64,000 bases of DNA from Epinephelus fuscoguttatus. Lineage: Eukaryota; Chordata; Actinopteri; Perciformes; Serranidae. The stretch spans positions 32,016,322 to 32,080,321 of the forward strand of contig NC_064753.1 of assembly GCF_011397635.1 (NCBI RefSeq). The letters run 5' to 3'. Position 1 is the stretch's first letter. Every line of letters starts with the position of its first letter. Below are positions 34,928 to 47,076 of the stretch, in pieces. The position numbers were made by a program, and so were the translations under genes. Under the pieces are notes generated by a model. The model was not told the DNA's origin. It did not search any database and saw nothing but the letters and a program-made list of their open reading frames with translations.

Positions 34928-37900
34928 ATGTGTGTGTGATGGTGTTGGTGGTGAAGGGTTATGGGAAGGGTCTGTAAACCTCTTATATTTGTGTCATGTG
35001 AGCGAGCAGTCATCTTCCTCACAGTCACATCCTTCACTCTGCTGCCATAACATATAGCCTGGAGCACAGTCCTCACTGTGTGTGTGTGTGTGAATGCAGA
35101 GGAGACACAGCCCCTTGCACTCCCACACATGCTCACACACACACACACACACACACACACAATACAGTCTCTTTACTGCTACTCAACAATGTGACTGCGA
35201 TCTTCACCCCTCCAGGCTAAAATGCTTCTAAACCCAAAAGCCCATCAGTCTCTAGTGACAGTACGCAGCAGAAGCGTGTGTTGTGTTGTTTGCATGTAGG
35301 TGAGAGTGCACACTGGTTTGAACTTGAAGTGGTATGACTCGCTTAAGGACTTTTGTGATATAGTGTGCAGGGTGTCAGACCCAACCCCTGCAAAAATCTG
35401 ATATTATATTAAGTTTCAAAGAACGGATATAAATGTGGCTGTTATTTAGATCATGATCTACTAACTAAGTTGATCAAATGAGCTGTGTCACACATGCCTG
35501 TCTTACCACTTCTGCACATGTTACGTACAGGGAAGCCCTGCATATATGGGTGTGTGTGTGTGTGGTAAGAGTGTGTGGTTGCACATGATTTCATGTATCA
35601 TAATTTATGGTTTGTGTGGTTTAACTTTCCTTTGACATCTGAAGGATCATCTTACATGCACAATTATTAAAAACTATTGTAATATCTAGCCATACAAATT
35701 TTGTTTTTCTAGCTCTACCGTAACATAATGTAGGTGAATGAAGTTGGATTTGTGGTGCTCACATCATTGAGAAATTGCACTGAAAAAAGATTTGCACAGC
35801 AGTGTGTATTTACAGAAACAGTGTCGCTGTTACTCTGCGAGATGCACAGAATGGATCAACTTTTCTATGTATTGATATGTAATAATAAGACATTGGATTT
35901 ATATAGCGCTTTTCTGGCTACTCGCAGACACTTTACAGAGAACCAGAACAGCAAAACAAAAGAAAAAAAATCCATAAGAAGGGGAACAATGCAGAGAGGG
36001 AGACGAAGAACACAGTTACACGACACACACATATGTGACATAGTACATCGCCTGGAAAAATCTATTGACAATATGAAAGCCAGAATGTAGCCAACGTCTC
36101 CACAGTGCTGTACATCTCAGCGCTAATCCAGCAAACGAAATACCTGACACATGAACTTGATCCCACTGAAGCAGCATAGGTGTAGATTTTGGGACGATGC
36201 AGAGGACATGCCCCCCTCATTATTTAGAGCATGTGCATTTGCCCCCTCTCCCCCAATAAAAACATGAGGACTTTTACTGATGAAATTAAGGACATTTACA
36301 CCATAAACTGATGCATAAAAAATCCTCACAATGCAGGAAAGTGACGCTGAACATTTCCTGGGAAGGCTCCCAAACCCCTCATTTCATATGTGTCCCTCCC
36401 CCAGTGTTGAAACAAAATCAACGCCCTTGGTTGCAAAACTGAAATGACCACCAATGATGTAATACAACCCCAGATGTTAAGAGGTTAGCTTCCACAGTAT
36501 GACAGTATGGTAAAGTCTCTGACAGCTGACAAATCTATAATGTCTCACATAGTTGTTATATGACCCATCCCTCACTGGAACTACTTTTTTACAGAGGAAA
36601 TAATCCCTTTGAAAACCGTTGACAGTGAAGTCTGTAGATTATCCAAAGTTCATTAAATGTTGTGTATTTTTTCACTGCGATGACCAGAAAAAGAAGTTTC
36701 TTCATTGTAGTTGACAAAGAAATATCCCAAATCTTGGTCAAATATCTCCCTGTTTATATATGTTTAGGTTCAAATGAGAGAATATGTGTTTGTTTGGGCT
36801 TTATTTATTTGATTTTTTTGAGTGAACTAGCCCTTTAAAATGCCAATTGATGCACTGAAAACTAAAGTTTGAGTTTCCATTGTAGTTCAAAGCTGTGAAA
36901 TGGTAGTAAATTGAAGTTTTGAGTGGGTTTACAGTAGGTTTAATCATGGTGTTTACTGTGTGCAACCTCCTCGCAGCAGCCGGGAAGCTTTTCTTCTTGG
37001 AATACAGTATCATGGTCGTATTGTCTTTCTGACACAGTCTTAAGCTTTACAGGCGGCGTTATATGAGCCCACAGCTCAACTGTTAGATGTGAGTAAAGTG
37101 AAAGCAGCCCGTTGCTTTTCCATTCTTGGGAGTATTAGTCAGACATAGATCCTGCTGAGCATGCATTATTATACACAGTGTGTCACACCACAGTGTATTT
37201 CTCATTAGGAGTCTCAGCCAGCAACAGGCCTGATAAGGAATGTGAAATCACAGGGTGTAAACTTAATGTGCTGCTGTTGCTGCAAAAAAAAGGTGGATTC
37301 TTGTAGCGTTTGAAATATTTTCAAAATGCAAACAAGATGTTAATAAAGGGTGCATGGTGTGGTAAATGTGTGCAAAGTGTGCCTCCTCCCTAGGTGGTAT
37401 AAAGTGATTGTCAGCATTCTTAGCTGAGTATGTAATGTGTTTTGGGAGTTTAAAGGCCACATATGAAGTTACAGTAAGTTTCACTACCTGCTGAGTAGAC
37501 TCATCGCATACCTTTTAAGGCTGTGAAAATACGCTCTCTCCCATCTGAGCCCACTTCAACATATGGTTTGTCTTTGCCACAGAGGTTGCAAAACAAACTG
37601 ATTTGGCATTTTACTAAAAATTAACCGCCTACAATTTAGTAACATGAGCATTTAGTTATCATCAGTTATCAGGCAAAATGTCATAAACTCTGTGTCAGAC
37701 TTCTTCAGTGTGACTGAATGTGATTTCCTGCTATTTCTCTCTGTTATTTAATTGTAAATAGAAAATCTTTGGCTTTTGGACTCTAAGCCGAAGAAAACAA
37801 GATGTTTAAAGATGTCTCCGTGGGCCTGTGGGAAGCTGCGATGGGCATTTTTTACTATTGTACTATTTTTATCTGTTTTTATTTGTTGCAGCCCCAGAGC

Positions 37901-40900
37901 AGTCTCAGACTTCAGACTTAAAGCAACATGAAAAAGAATTTGCCTTATTGTTGTGACATGCAGTGGTGGAATATAGGCTAACTCAAGTACTACAGAGTAC
38001 GATTTTTAAGATCCTTCTACTTTACTGGAGTATTTGCATTTTATGCTACTCTACACATCTACTCCATTACATTTTGGTGGCAAATGTTGTACTTTTTTTC
38101 TTCACTACATTTATTTTGACATCTTTAGTTACTTTGCAGATTAAAAATATTCATATAAAATAAAAAATTAACCAATAAAATATGATTTATTATAATAGGT
38201 TAAAGGAATAGTGCACCCAAAAATGAAAATTCAGCCATTATCTACTCACCCATATGCCGTCTACTACGGACGAGCAGTATGGAGATATTTTGTGGTGTCA
38301 ATTATGTGTTTTTGGACGTCGTTGGAGTTGTGTTGCTACCTCCTCTCCCCTTTGATCTCTGCAAGGGATGTGAGGACTCTAAAACTTCACCTGAGCCTCC
38401 ATCGGCATATGATTGAGTAGATAATGGCTGAATTTTCATTTTTGGGTGCACTATCCCTTTAATAAACCAGTGGTTCCCAACTGGTCCAGCCACAAGGTCC
38501 AGATTTCTCCTCAGTCATTAGTTCAAGGTCCACACAGTTTAATATATTCAGCGTCATACTTACGTTTTGCCATATCAGAGCTAGTTTGCTGTCTCTGTTG
38601 AGTATCTGTTCCATTATTCACTCACTTTACAGCAGGAAACAGCACTTCAAAATAAAAGCTCTGTGGTGAAAATGCACTGTACTTCATAATAAAGTGTATT
38701 TTTTTACAAACTTGACATGTTGGTGAGTCACTTGCAGTGACCCATGACACACTTTTGGACCTTCACCCACCAGTTGGGAACCCCTGGGTTAAACTACCCA
38801 GCAGCAAGAAATAAAATTAGCTCCATCGTTACCAGCTGCAACATTTAATACAGTGATACATTACACATTATTTTAAAATGGACCATTCTGCAAAAGAAGT
38901 ACTTTCACTTTTTGTACTTAAAGTATATTTTGATGCTACCACTTTTGTGCTTTTAGTTAAATAAGTTTTTCAGTGCATGGCCTTTACTTGTAAAAGAATA
39001 TTTCTACACTGTAGTATTACTACTTTTACTTGAGTAAAAGAAATGAGTACTTCTTCCACCACTGGTAACATGCCAGATGTAAAGTACAAGGAATAAAGAG
39101 AGCCAGCTTATCCTGTGCTGTTTCACTGCAACATTGTCACCCCAACATCCAAAACTTTATTCTCCATAAGCAAACATGCATGAAAATCTATTGAGGAGCT
39201 CAGAGAGAAGCGTCTGTAGTTCACCTGTAGGTGTTATATGTCTAATTACAGACACAACTCATGGTTCCAGGACAGGATGCTGCTCTGTCGCAGCATTTTT
39301 AAGTGACAGCAGCTGCAGCAGTCGAGTTCAGTCAGGGGGAGTTCCTATAACCTCAGGCCACTGTGGGATGACTGACTGACTGAGACAAAGACAAGATGGC
39401 CGGGCCTGTCTGAGTGTACAGTGTCTGGACTTGCTTTCGTTTGTACTGATATGATCTGTCCAGCGCTTCTAATGGAGAGCATCAAACACAGGGCAGGCTC
39501 ATTTACTGGCATCGTAACGACTAGCTGCGAACACACAGGGCGCGTTTTAACCTCCTCTTTCATTGTTTGTGGGTGTTTGCACGAACATGTTTGTGTGTGA
39601 GACAGAACAAGAGGGATTCAGTGTAACACAAGTCTGTGTGAAGAAACATTGTCTTTTAACAGCTGTATCTCCTTACAGGAAGTGGGCCTGAAGCTGTGAT
39701 TCGCACTCAGACTTACAGCTTCGGGGCAATGTAACATTATCTTAAAGGGAGAAGGTCAAAGAAGATTAAATTTCATTTTATGTATTAGATGGCATTAAAA
39801 TGAAGAGCTGCCTTTGGCCTCATGCAGCTCACTTAGAAACAGATAAATATGTACATACACTCATGAAAGGAGGACAGATAAGTGTCTTTTTCAGTGTCTG
39901 AGTTGTCTTCAATCATAACAGGAAATACAGTTTTTACTTTCCCTTTGCTTCAGTCTCAAGCTTTTCATTGATGTAAACATACAGTACATGTTCAACTTAT
40001 TTTTCTCTATTTTGAATTGTCTCTGTAGGCGCTGACCTTTATATCATTTGTGTGCTTTGCGGCATCCCGAGCGGCAGCCTTTGTGACGGTTCCACTGTTT
40101 GAGTTCCTGGCTGCTCTCTTCTTGCTGTTTGCTTACTCCACCAAATTCAATGAGAGGTTTAAAGGCTTCCTCTGGCCTCTTATGGTGAGAGCAAATTACA
40201 AATTAAACTGATACACGTGCTACTGTACATAACAAAAAAATGTATTCCAGTGATAAAAGAAGAACACGGTCAGATAAAGTTATATTTTCCCTCTGAATCA
40301 TGGTGTTTATTTTCCCTCAAAGGATTTTATGAGATGTGTGACAGCCTCCATCATCTTCTTCATCATCTCCATAATTGCAGTGTCCAAATATGCAGATGGT
40401 TCCTCTAAGGCTGCTGGGGTAAAGTCGACTTTTCAACCATCTCATCATAGCCCATCATGATTTGTGTATTACTAAGTACAACCAACACACTTTGCACTTG
40501 TTCAACACTGTACTGATATCAAATGTCCCTCTTTTCACAGATATTTGGCTTCATTGCCACCATCGTTTTCGCTTTAGATTTTTACCACATTTTCAATGAG
40601 CTGGCCGCTTTCCTAAAGCAAGGAGGAGGAGAGTCCAATGATGAGCCATCAAGGCAGCAAGGTAATACACCAAATAAAAATCTGATACGAGGCCAAATAA
40701 GAACAGCTGTATTAAATAAAATACTGTATATGTTTTTACTTATGGACTTTATTTTTTTTAAAAAAAGAAATGTCTTTACATAACTTAATATGTGAGACAT
40801 GAAATGGCTCAAGTTCCATATTTTGGGATGTTTGTTAACCTCAGGGAAAGGCAACCTGCAGCTCCAGAGCCACATGCTCCCTGTGGCTTTGAAAAAAAAA

Positions 40901-43900
40901 ATGTAAATGAATAACGGTTGTTTTTTAACATTTTAATTTTCATTTATCATCATTATAAACCTTAAGAAATTCTTTAAAAATGTGCAGCCTATACAACAAA
41001 TAAGAAAGATGTTTTAACATTTCATCAACTAAAATGTGCATCATACATTTATAGCCTGGCACCTTTTCCTCTAAATTTTGCCAAACCTCAACAGCAGTAG
41101 CTCGTCTTGAGTATCCCTATCTAGGCTAGCTATGCATTCCAAATCCAAAAACAGGAAAAGTCTTGGAGGAAAATAAAGTATTAAATAGGGCGTGGACGTT
41201 TTTTTTTTTTTGTTTGTTTGTTTTTTTGTTTTTTGTTTTGTTTTTAAGACCAGTGCTGCAAAGTTAAAGTACCGAATAATCATAAAGAGCCACCTTGTGT
41301 TAAAACACATTAATAAATGCTCATTGAGACTTGATAATAATGTTGATAGGCCAATATAGACTTAATAGGCTGTGTTGCCTTCAGATAAAGCTCAAATATG
41401 TTGTGCTAAATGTTGGTGTAGCAATTAGCACTGTCCACTGCCCAGCTGGACAACCCGTTCCCATTCCCAGATTGTCAGTAGGTAGGTAGGTAGGTAGGTA
41501 CTTTATTAATCCTGAAGGAAATTGCATTTTCAGCTGCTCAGACATAAACATAAAAACACAAATCATACACACAGTGCATAAAAACAAAATAAAGTGCTAG
41601 AATAAATAGTAATAAAAATAGGATAAAAATAGCATGACAGTGAGATGTGCAAATATGCAAATGTGCAAATCCCCCCTGCAACTCATCTCCCTCCCCTCTC
41701 CAGTGTTGTGCTGAACAGTCTAATGGCTCTGGGCAGGAACGACCTCCGCAGCCTGTCTGTGGAGCAGTTCAGTGAGAGCAGCCTCCCACTGAATGAGCTC
41801 CTCTGCCCCATAGTCAGTTTATGCAGTGGGTGGCAGCTATTGTCAATGATGGAGAGCAGTTTGGAAATAGTTTTCCTGTCTGCCACCGACACCACAGACT
41901 CCTGCTCTGCACCGATGACAGAGGTGGCCTTCTTGATGAGTTTGTCCATCCTCTGTGTGTCCTTCTGTTTGGTGCTGCCTCCCCAACGCACCACCCCATA
42001 GAAGAGGGCACTGAATACCACAGGCTGGTAGAACATCTGCAGCATTCTCCTGCAGACATTAAAGGATGCCAGTCTCCTCAGGAAATACAGCCTGCTCTGC
42101 ACCTTCTTGTAGACATGATCAGTGCTACCCAGCTTGTCATCCACCTGCAGCCCCAGGTACCTGTAGGAGGCAACCACCTCAATCTCCTCACCGCTGATGT
42201 TAACAGGCAGAAGAGATGGGTGGCGCCTCCTCAAGTCCAGTACCATCTCCTTTGTCATAGTAGTGTTGAGCTGCAGGTGGTTCAGGTGACTCCAGGTGGT
42301 GAAATCCTTGACAAGGGACCTGTACTCTCCCTCATCCCCCCCTCTAATACACCCGACGATGGCAGTGTCATCAGAGAACTTCTGTACATGACAGAGTTAG
42401 GTGTCATGCCTGAAGTCCGCTGTGTAGAGTGTGAAGAGGAGGGGGGGCAGTACAGTCCCCTGTGGCACCCCCGTGCTGCTGGTCACTGTGTCAGATGTTA
42501 TGGACCCAAACCTGACAAATTGAAGTCTGCCAGTGAGGTAATCCGTGATCCAGGACACGAGGGCTGGGTCAACCCACATGGTGGTGAGGCTTTAACACAC
42601 CCATCAGTGTCTGATAACACTGTGCAATGCACCCTTTAGCATCTGTATGAGATGCGCTGGGCTTTCAACTAAACCCTTTTTGCAGAATACTAGACACTGA
42701 GAGCAACTAATGTAGTATGAAGAACAAGAACGTCCACTAAGGGAGGTGATCAACACGGGACTTTCACCCAAGAGACTGCTGTTTGTGTCCTGTGAGAAAC
42801 CAAAAGTCAATGTCATTGCCTCAGCAGTAGCTTTGTTGCCTAAACCTAGAGTAGTTTTATTTGGAAAACACACTGTACACATGTACGAGCGGATACTGAC
42901 AAATCCAAAACTGACACTAGAGGATAATTTAGAGTGTTGGCGTTGAAATCGTAGGGCCACTGACCAAGCTGCCATATTTGACGAGTTAGGAGTGAGAACT
43001 TGTTGAGCTGGATGGATGTCTTATTATTAAGGAACAATACATCAATACCTCATATATAGCATTTATGTTATATATACATATATGTATACTGTATTTGTGT
43101 GTATCTGTAAAAGAATGTTGGATGCATGAAAAGCACCACTGCTGACCACTGAAAAGCACTGCTACATCTTGAGATGTACCCATACCATATCATACCATAC
43201 AAACCCTCTGCCCCTCTCTGGAGTTAAAGGATCAGTCCAACCAAATTTACCTCAGGCAGTATGCATGCAGAGAGTTTTGTTTTTGGTTGCCCAGGTTTTG
43301 AGATACAGTATCTGTCTCTGATATAGAATTTAACTTGTGTCCCTGATAAATGATAAACGAGCTGTCATATCTTTTGTTTTTTGATCTTTCGGGAGTTTTT
43401 TGTTATTTGGTTAAACCCACCCTCTAAACTTGTTATGTTAACTTCAACATTTGATCTGCAGTTTTGTGCATCCTGAACAGATGTAAATAAAATTACTGAG
43501 GCAAACTGTGCTCATGTGACAGACTGAAATTTAGACACAAGATTGGGTTTGTACTTCAACCCCGCTCTTAGGTTTTACCTTTTATTCCAAACTAAAGTGC
43601 ACAAGTTACCACAGAGACATATGCTTAAATATTAGACAACCAACTTTTATGTACACTATATGCCTCCTTCACTTGATATTAAGATAAAGGGGTACTTTAT
43701 TTATCTCCATGGGGGAAATTAGCAGTTTGTACTGTTTCTAACTGTTCGTACATAACTGCAGTGCCAAAAAGTCTCATGGCAGGTTTGTTTTCTATTTTTA
43801 AATCATCATTTCCGGTGCTTTGAGTGACACAAAGGAGATACTTTATATAGCAGTGGTTACACTAGTTTCAGAGAGGGACATTTTGAGACCTCAGTGAATA

Positions 43901-44186
43901 AAATCAAAACTATCACTGTTTGACACCGCTAAGGGGAAATGAATATGCTTTATTGTGATGTGGGCAAAACAACCCTTTAAGCAATAAGTTTAATAAAAGT
44001 TCACTTTTGTTGTTTGGTTTCATGAGAGTAGAAAATCCATTGTGTCCTCTGATTGTTTCAAAGATGGAAACGTCTCCAAGTGCATGATATTATTTGATTA
44101 ATTTCCATACTTTGACTTACTTATGTAACTGGTCCACACTCCTCTTTTGTTTTCCAGATGAGTTTTCAGACTCTGATTCAGACTGA
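34259..44186 (+). CDS. cmtm3: CKLF-like MARVEL transmembrane protein 3
   Basis: Five exons, 34259-34375, 40029-40184, 40323-40418, 40541-40661 and 44158-44186, give 172 aa (human about 182). The MARVEL helices contain FVCFAAS, FLWPLMDFMRCVTASIIFF, SKYADGSSKAAG and IFGFIATIVFALDFY, all close to human CMTM3. The tail ends in acidic Ser/Asp (DEFSDSDSD), the CMTM3 signature. Known role: a tetraspan Golgi/plasma-membrane protein linked to EGFR and cadherin traffic. The ATG has a good context and follows a short leader. Intron 1 is 5.6 kb with nested transposons. Intron 4 (3.5 kb) holds a LINE and separates off the 29-nt last coding exon. Exon sizes and phases match cklf. Confidence 0.94.
34890..34926. 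repeat. (GT)n microsatellite
   Basis: About 18 GT units in cmtm3 intron 1, followed by a TG-rich degenerate stretch. Confidence 0.92.
35134..35161. repeat. (CA)n microsatellite
   Basis: About 14 CA units in cmtm3 intron 1. Confidence 0.9.
36172..36440. repeat. Dispersed repeat family B, copy 2
   Basis: Collinear with 13990-14280: matching blocks include TTATTTAGAGCATGTGCATT (AATATTTAGAACATATGCAT in copy 1), AATGCAGGAA, TTTCATATGTGTCC and ACGCCCTTG. Same orientation. The class is unknown. Confidence 0.5.
38200..38462. mobile_element. TTAA MITE (family D, copy 2), nested
   Basis: TTAA borders and the same first 45 bp as 22488-23038. The interior is shortened and part of it (the segment with CAGTATGGAGATATTTTGTG) is inverted relative to that copy. 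It sits inside the hAT MITE 37961-39064. Confidence 0.8.
38468..38786. mobile_element. hAT-like MITE, CAGTGGTTCCCAACTGG ends, nested
   Basis: The left end CAGTGGTTCCCAACTGG pairs with the right end CCAGTTGGGAACCCCTG. About 320 bp, non-coding, immediately beside the TTAA MITE and inside 37961-39064. The target duplication is unclear because the two insertions abut. Confidence 0.72.
40840..41300. repeat. Remnant of a 'GCAACCTGCAGCTCC' dispersed repeat
   Basis: The left side reads GGCAACCTGCAGCTCCAGAG CCACATG and the right side ends AAAGAGCCACC. Inverted GAGCCAC words and T/A-rich filling suggest a decayed hAT-type MITE in cmtm3 intron 4. The ends are approximate. Confidence 0.4.
41477..42590 (-). 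mobile_element. 5'-truncated LINE with reverse transcriptase C-terminal half
   Basis: The minus strand encodes the second half of a non-LTR reverse transcriptase: motif GVPQGTVLPPLLFTLYTADF (from 42579 downward), then KFSDDTAIV as the catalytic FxDD box, then YRYLGLQVDD and SRLYFLRRLASFNVCRRML, ending near 41683. The frame stays open except for one TAA at 42397-42399 just before the catalytic box. The 3' end is ATAAAG followed by (TACC)n at 41477-41500. The 5' end is cut near 42590. The clade looks CR1/L2/Rex1-like (jockey superclade); it is not resolved further. Cmtm3 intron 4, antisense to the gene. Confidence 0.88.
43224..43980. mobile_element. Possible TTAA element
   Basis: TTAAAGG at 43224 and CCTTTAA at 43974-43980 bound 757 bp of non-coding sequence. 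Only the first 7 bp are clearly inverted. A LINE-tail-like piece (TACTTTATTTATCTCC near 43690) lies inside. Confidence 0.35.
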
Positions 44187-45411
44187 GACCACGGACCACC
44201 ACCATGAGATCTTCACCAGAGGACATGTTAGATCATCCAAAACAAACCTTTGCAGGAGAAACGGCCACTGCTGAGCTATCATCTGCAAACAGTTGTTGGT
44301 TATTTACATACATTTATTGATCGCTGGGGGAGTTAGTCTCCTCGAGTCAAACATGTACAAAGAGGGGGAACCAGATCCTTTTCACTTTGAATCAGTTTCT
44401 TCTGTGGAGCATCCAAAGGTGGAAATGTGTTTAGTCATTTCAAAACATTCGGGTAACAAGTCTAAACTGATGTGCCACATATGTTGGTCTTTTTAAGTTG
44501 CTAATTCACTGGTCATTACAAGTAGTTTTTAGAATAATGCAAACATGCTCTGTTCTTTCTCGTGCCCAAACTCATAAGATGATGTGGGAAACATAAAAAA
44601 TGCCAGCCTGATACTAAAATGATGATAAAGCTGTGAAATTGTTTGGTCTCATTATAGTGAGTTCTTAGAGACTGTTTGTACGATCTGCATGTGGGAGAAT
44701 GTGACTGAATCTAAAATAATGACTGATATTTACTTTTAGGCTTTTGACCCTATTTACACACACATTAAACTACAACACTAGATTCATTTTCTTAGTGAGT
44801 ACTAATACTGAAGTATGTAACTGGGGCACCATCATCATCATCATCATTTATAAATTGACAGTATTACTATAAAGACGTATGTACAGAATATAGAGGAACA
44901 GATTGGTTGCAGGTTGGCTGGTTACAACCTCTGTCCAATCATCTAAACTCTGCAAGAGTGTATTTTTATAATTTGAGGATGTTTCTTTAAATTCAACTTT
45001 AGGGTCAGCAGCTTTCCTGTGACCATGACAACCTTTTTGGGGCTGCTGTAACATTGTTTATATGTCCCAAAACCTTTTATGTTTCAGAGTTGTGATGAAT
45101 CTTAGCAACCAAACCTGTTGCATTAACCCAAAGTCTGAGAGACTCTCTGCTCTTGTGTTTTAGTTTGTCTGCTGTACAACCTGTGTGTGTGTGTGAATAA
45201 TAACAGTGTATTGAAGCCACTTAATGCATTAGTATTTTTGTTGTGAATCTTTTTTTTTTTTTTTGTATTGAAAAGTAACTTTGCTTGCTGTGGTTGTGCA
45301 TTCACTTTTTTTGGGGGCGGATGTATGTTGGATTCTTCAGTTCTTCCACTGCCACTACTGAAGACTTAGCCGCACCAGAACACCACGGTGACTGTTGATG
45401 TAATAAACACT

Positions 45412-45447
45412 GCACTGCATGAGTGTTACAACAGCACTGTGAATAAA
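45412..45447 (+). promoter_or_regulatory. Candidate cmtm3 poly(A) signals
   Basis: AATAAA at 45412-45417 and again at 45442-45447, about 1.25 kb after the stop. The implied 3' UTR (44187 to about 45465) has a short (ATC)n near 44831 and no mobile element. Confidence 0.5.
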
Positions 45448-46309
45448 ACATGGATGAAACAGTTGCTCTAATTTCCATGTGGGATTTTGACTGTTGAGAG
45501 CCATTGCCATATTTAGTGAATGTTCTCAAAGTTGCTGTTACATCCAATAATTATCCACTGTTGTACCTTTTTTATGTGAGAGCTGTATGAGCACCGGCCT
45601 TAATGATGCCATTCAATGTGTGATGTTAAATCTTTGCTGTCTTGTTAAAACCATGTATCTCCAAAACATTAACTTTTCACAAGCTCAGATAAACAGTCAT
45701 GGAAACTTTGTGGTATGTTTCAAACAGTCCAGTTGGGTTTGAATGTTTTTTTTTATCCCAAGAAGTAGAAGAACTTTCACCCATACAGGAACATTTAAAG
45801 TGGAAAAACTTGTTGGCACTACTTCCACAAAGACGACCAGATCCCTTTTTATTTTCCTCAGAACCTACCAACCACAGTTACCACAGTTGCTTTGGTTGTT
45901 TGGTTTATCATTTCCGCTACTGGAGATAGTAACTTTGTGCCACAGTGCACACTAGAATGATGGGCCCTAGTGCTCGCTATCGTGCATGAATTGTCTTGAC
46001 ACAAATAGAGACTTGACATTGGACAACATTAACGTACCTATTACCCAGCAATCCCTATTGCATATCTGACAAAAATATGAAAGAAAGTAAGAAATTAATC
46101 ATTTAACTGAATGTTTTTACAGTATATTTATATATTTTATAGGTTATATAGAAAAAACGTATAATTTTTGTTTGGATAACTACTGAAAAAAAGAAAACCT
46201 TGAGGCAGATGGGTTTGCCTTTTTGAGGAACTATATAGCAAATGGCACCATTTTTAAATTAATATTATTCTTTTTTTAAATTTATTAATCTTTCAACACA
46301 GGTATATAT

Positions 46310-46660
46310 CCATGGTGGCAATCTGTATCACTTGCAAGGGCCCCATCTCTAAAAGGGCCCCTCCACCCCAGAGGTCCCAGTGCAATCGAACTTGGCATGA
46401 ATGATGCCCCAGAATGGGACCAGATCAGTTCGCCTGATTCTGACTGCTGACACTGCCATCACCGGGCCATTATCAGAAATGACCTGGCCCAGCATCGGCC
46501 CAAACTCGGCATACCGGATGCAATTAGCCGGGCCGCATCCCGTTGCCTGACTCGGCTGAGACTCAGTATGAATTGACACCCCGGAATTGGGCTAAATCAG
46601 CTGGCCCGATTCCAGCTGCTGACACTGCCATCACTGAGGACAGACATATAAACACCTGGG
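46310..46660. repeat. Decayed two-unit satellite-like repeat
   Basis: Two units of about 190 bp share GACACTGCCATCAC (46450 and 46620 areas), GGGCC/GGCCCGATTC words and CAGCTGCTGACAC. It is GC-rich compared with its surroundings. It lies in the convergent gap between cmtm3 and cmtm4. Confidence 0.5.
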
Positions 46661-47070
46661 AAAATACTCACAACCGCTTCTGTGGTAGTTCATGCTACAA
46701 AAGGTGCCACCAGGACCACATTTTGCCATTAAGACACACACAGAGACTCACAAAATTAAAAACAATACCAGCCATCACGATGTTCTTGCAGCAGGTAATG
46801 ACAAGTTAAAGCAAAAAATTTTCCATTTCCACTTTAATCCTTCAGGCTATCACTAAATCTGGAGATACATGGTTTTCATTGGACAGCAACAAAAGTCAAC
46901 CATACCCCTTTGCTGTGAATACACAATTTAAAAATAATATCAAAATCAAGACAAACACATCACCGTTTGTGAATGAGGTCCCTTGAAGTTTTTTTTAATG
47001 GTTTGCCCTTCTGTGCAAAAAAATGTTTGAATAAAAAAAAGTGAACTATTTTTAATAATGTCCAAATCAC

Positions 47071-47076
47071 TTTATT
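47071..47076 (-). promoter_or_regulatory. Candidate distal cmtm4 poly(A) signal
   Basis: Minus-strand AATAAA. Using it would give a 3.5-kb 3' UTR that includes the hAT/SINE nest at 48629-49662. Nearer hexamers at 48212-48217 and 49678-49683 are alternatives. Confidence 0.3.

Larger units (their letters stand above)
37961..39064. mobile_element. hAT MITE, CAGTGGTGGAA ends, carrying two insertions
   Basis: The left end CAGTGGTGGAATA pairs with the right end TTCCACCACTG. The flanks are the 8-bp repeats GTGACATG (37953-37960) and GTAACATG (39065-39072). The halves read CAAGTACT and TTTTACTTGAGTAAAAG, as in the fish-wide 'stretch of acttttact' hAT MITEs. It is split by the elements at 38200-38462 and 38468-38786. 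Cmtm3 intron 1. Confidence 0.82.

Noticed and set aside
35880-35945. Fragment reading GGATTTATATAGCGCTTTTC then CACTTTACAGAG
   Set aside because: Familiar fish repeat wording, but too short to place in a family or give ends.
41821-42639. 272-codon plus-strand open frame
   Set aside because: It is the antisense shadow of the LINE reverse transcriptase on the minus strand.
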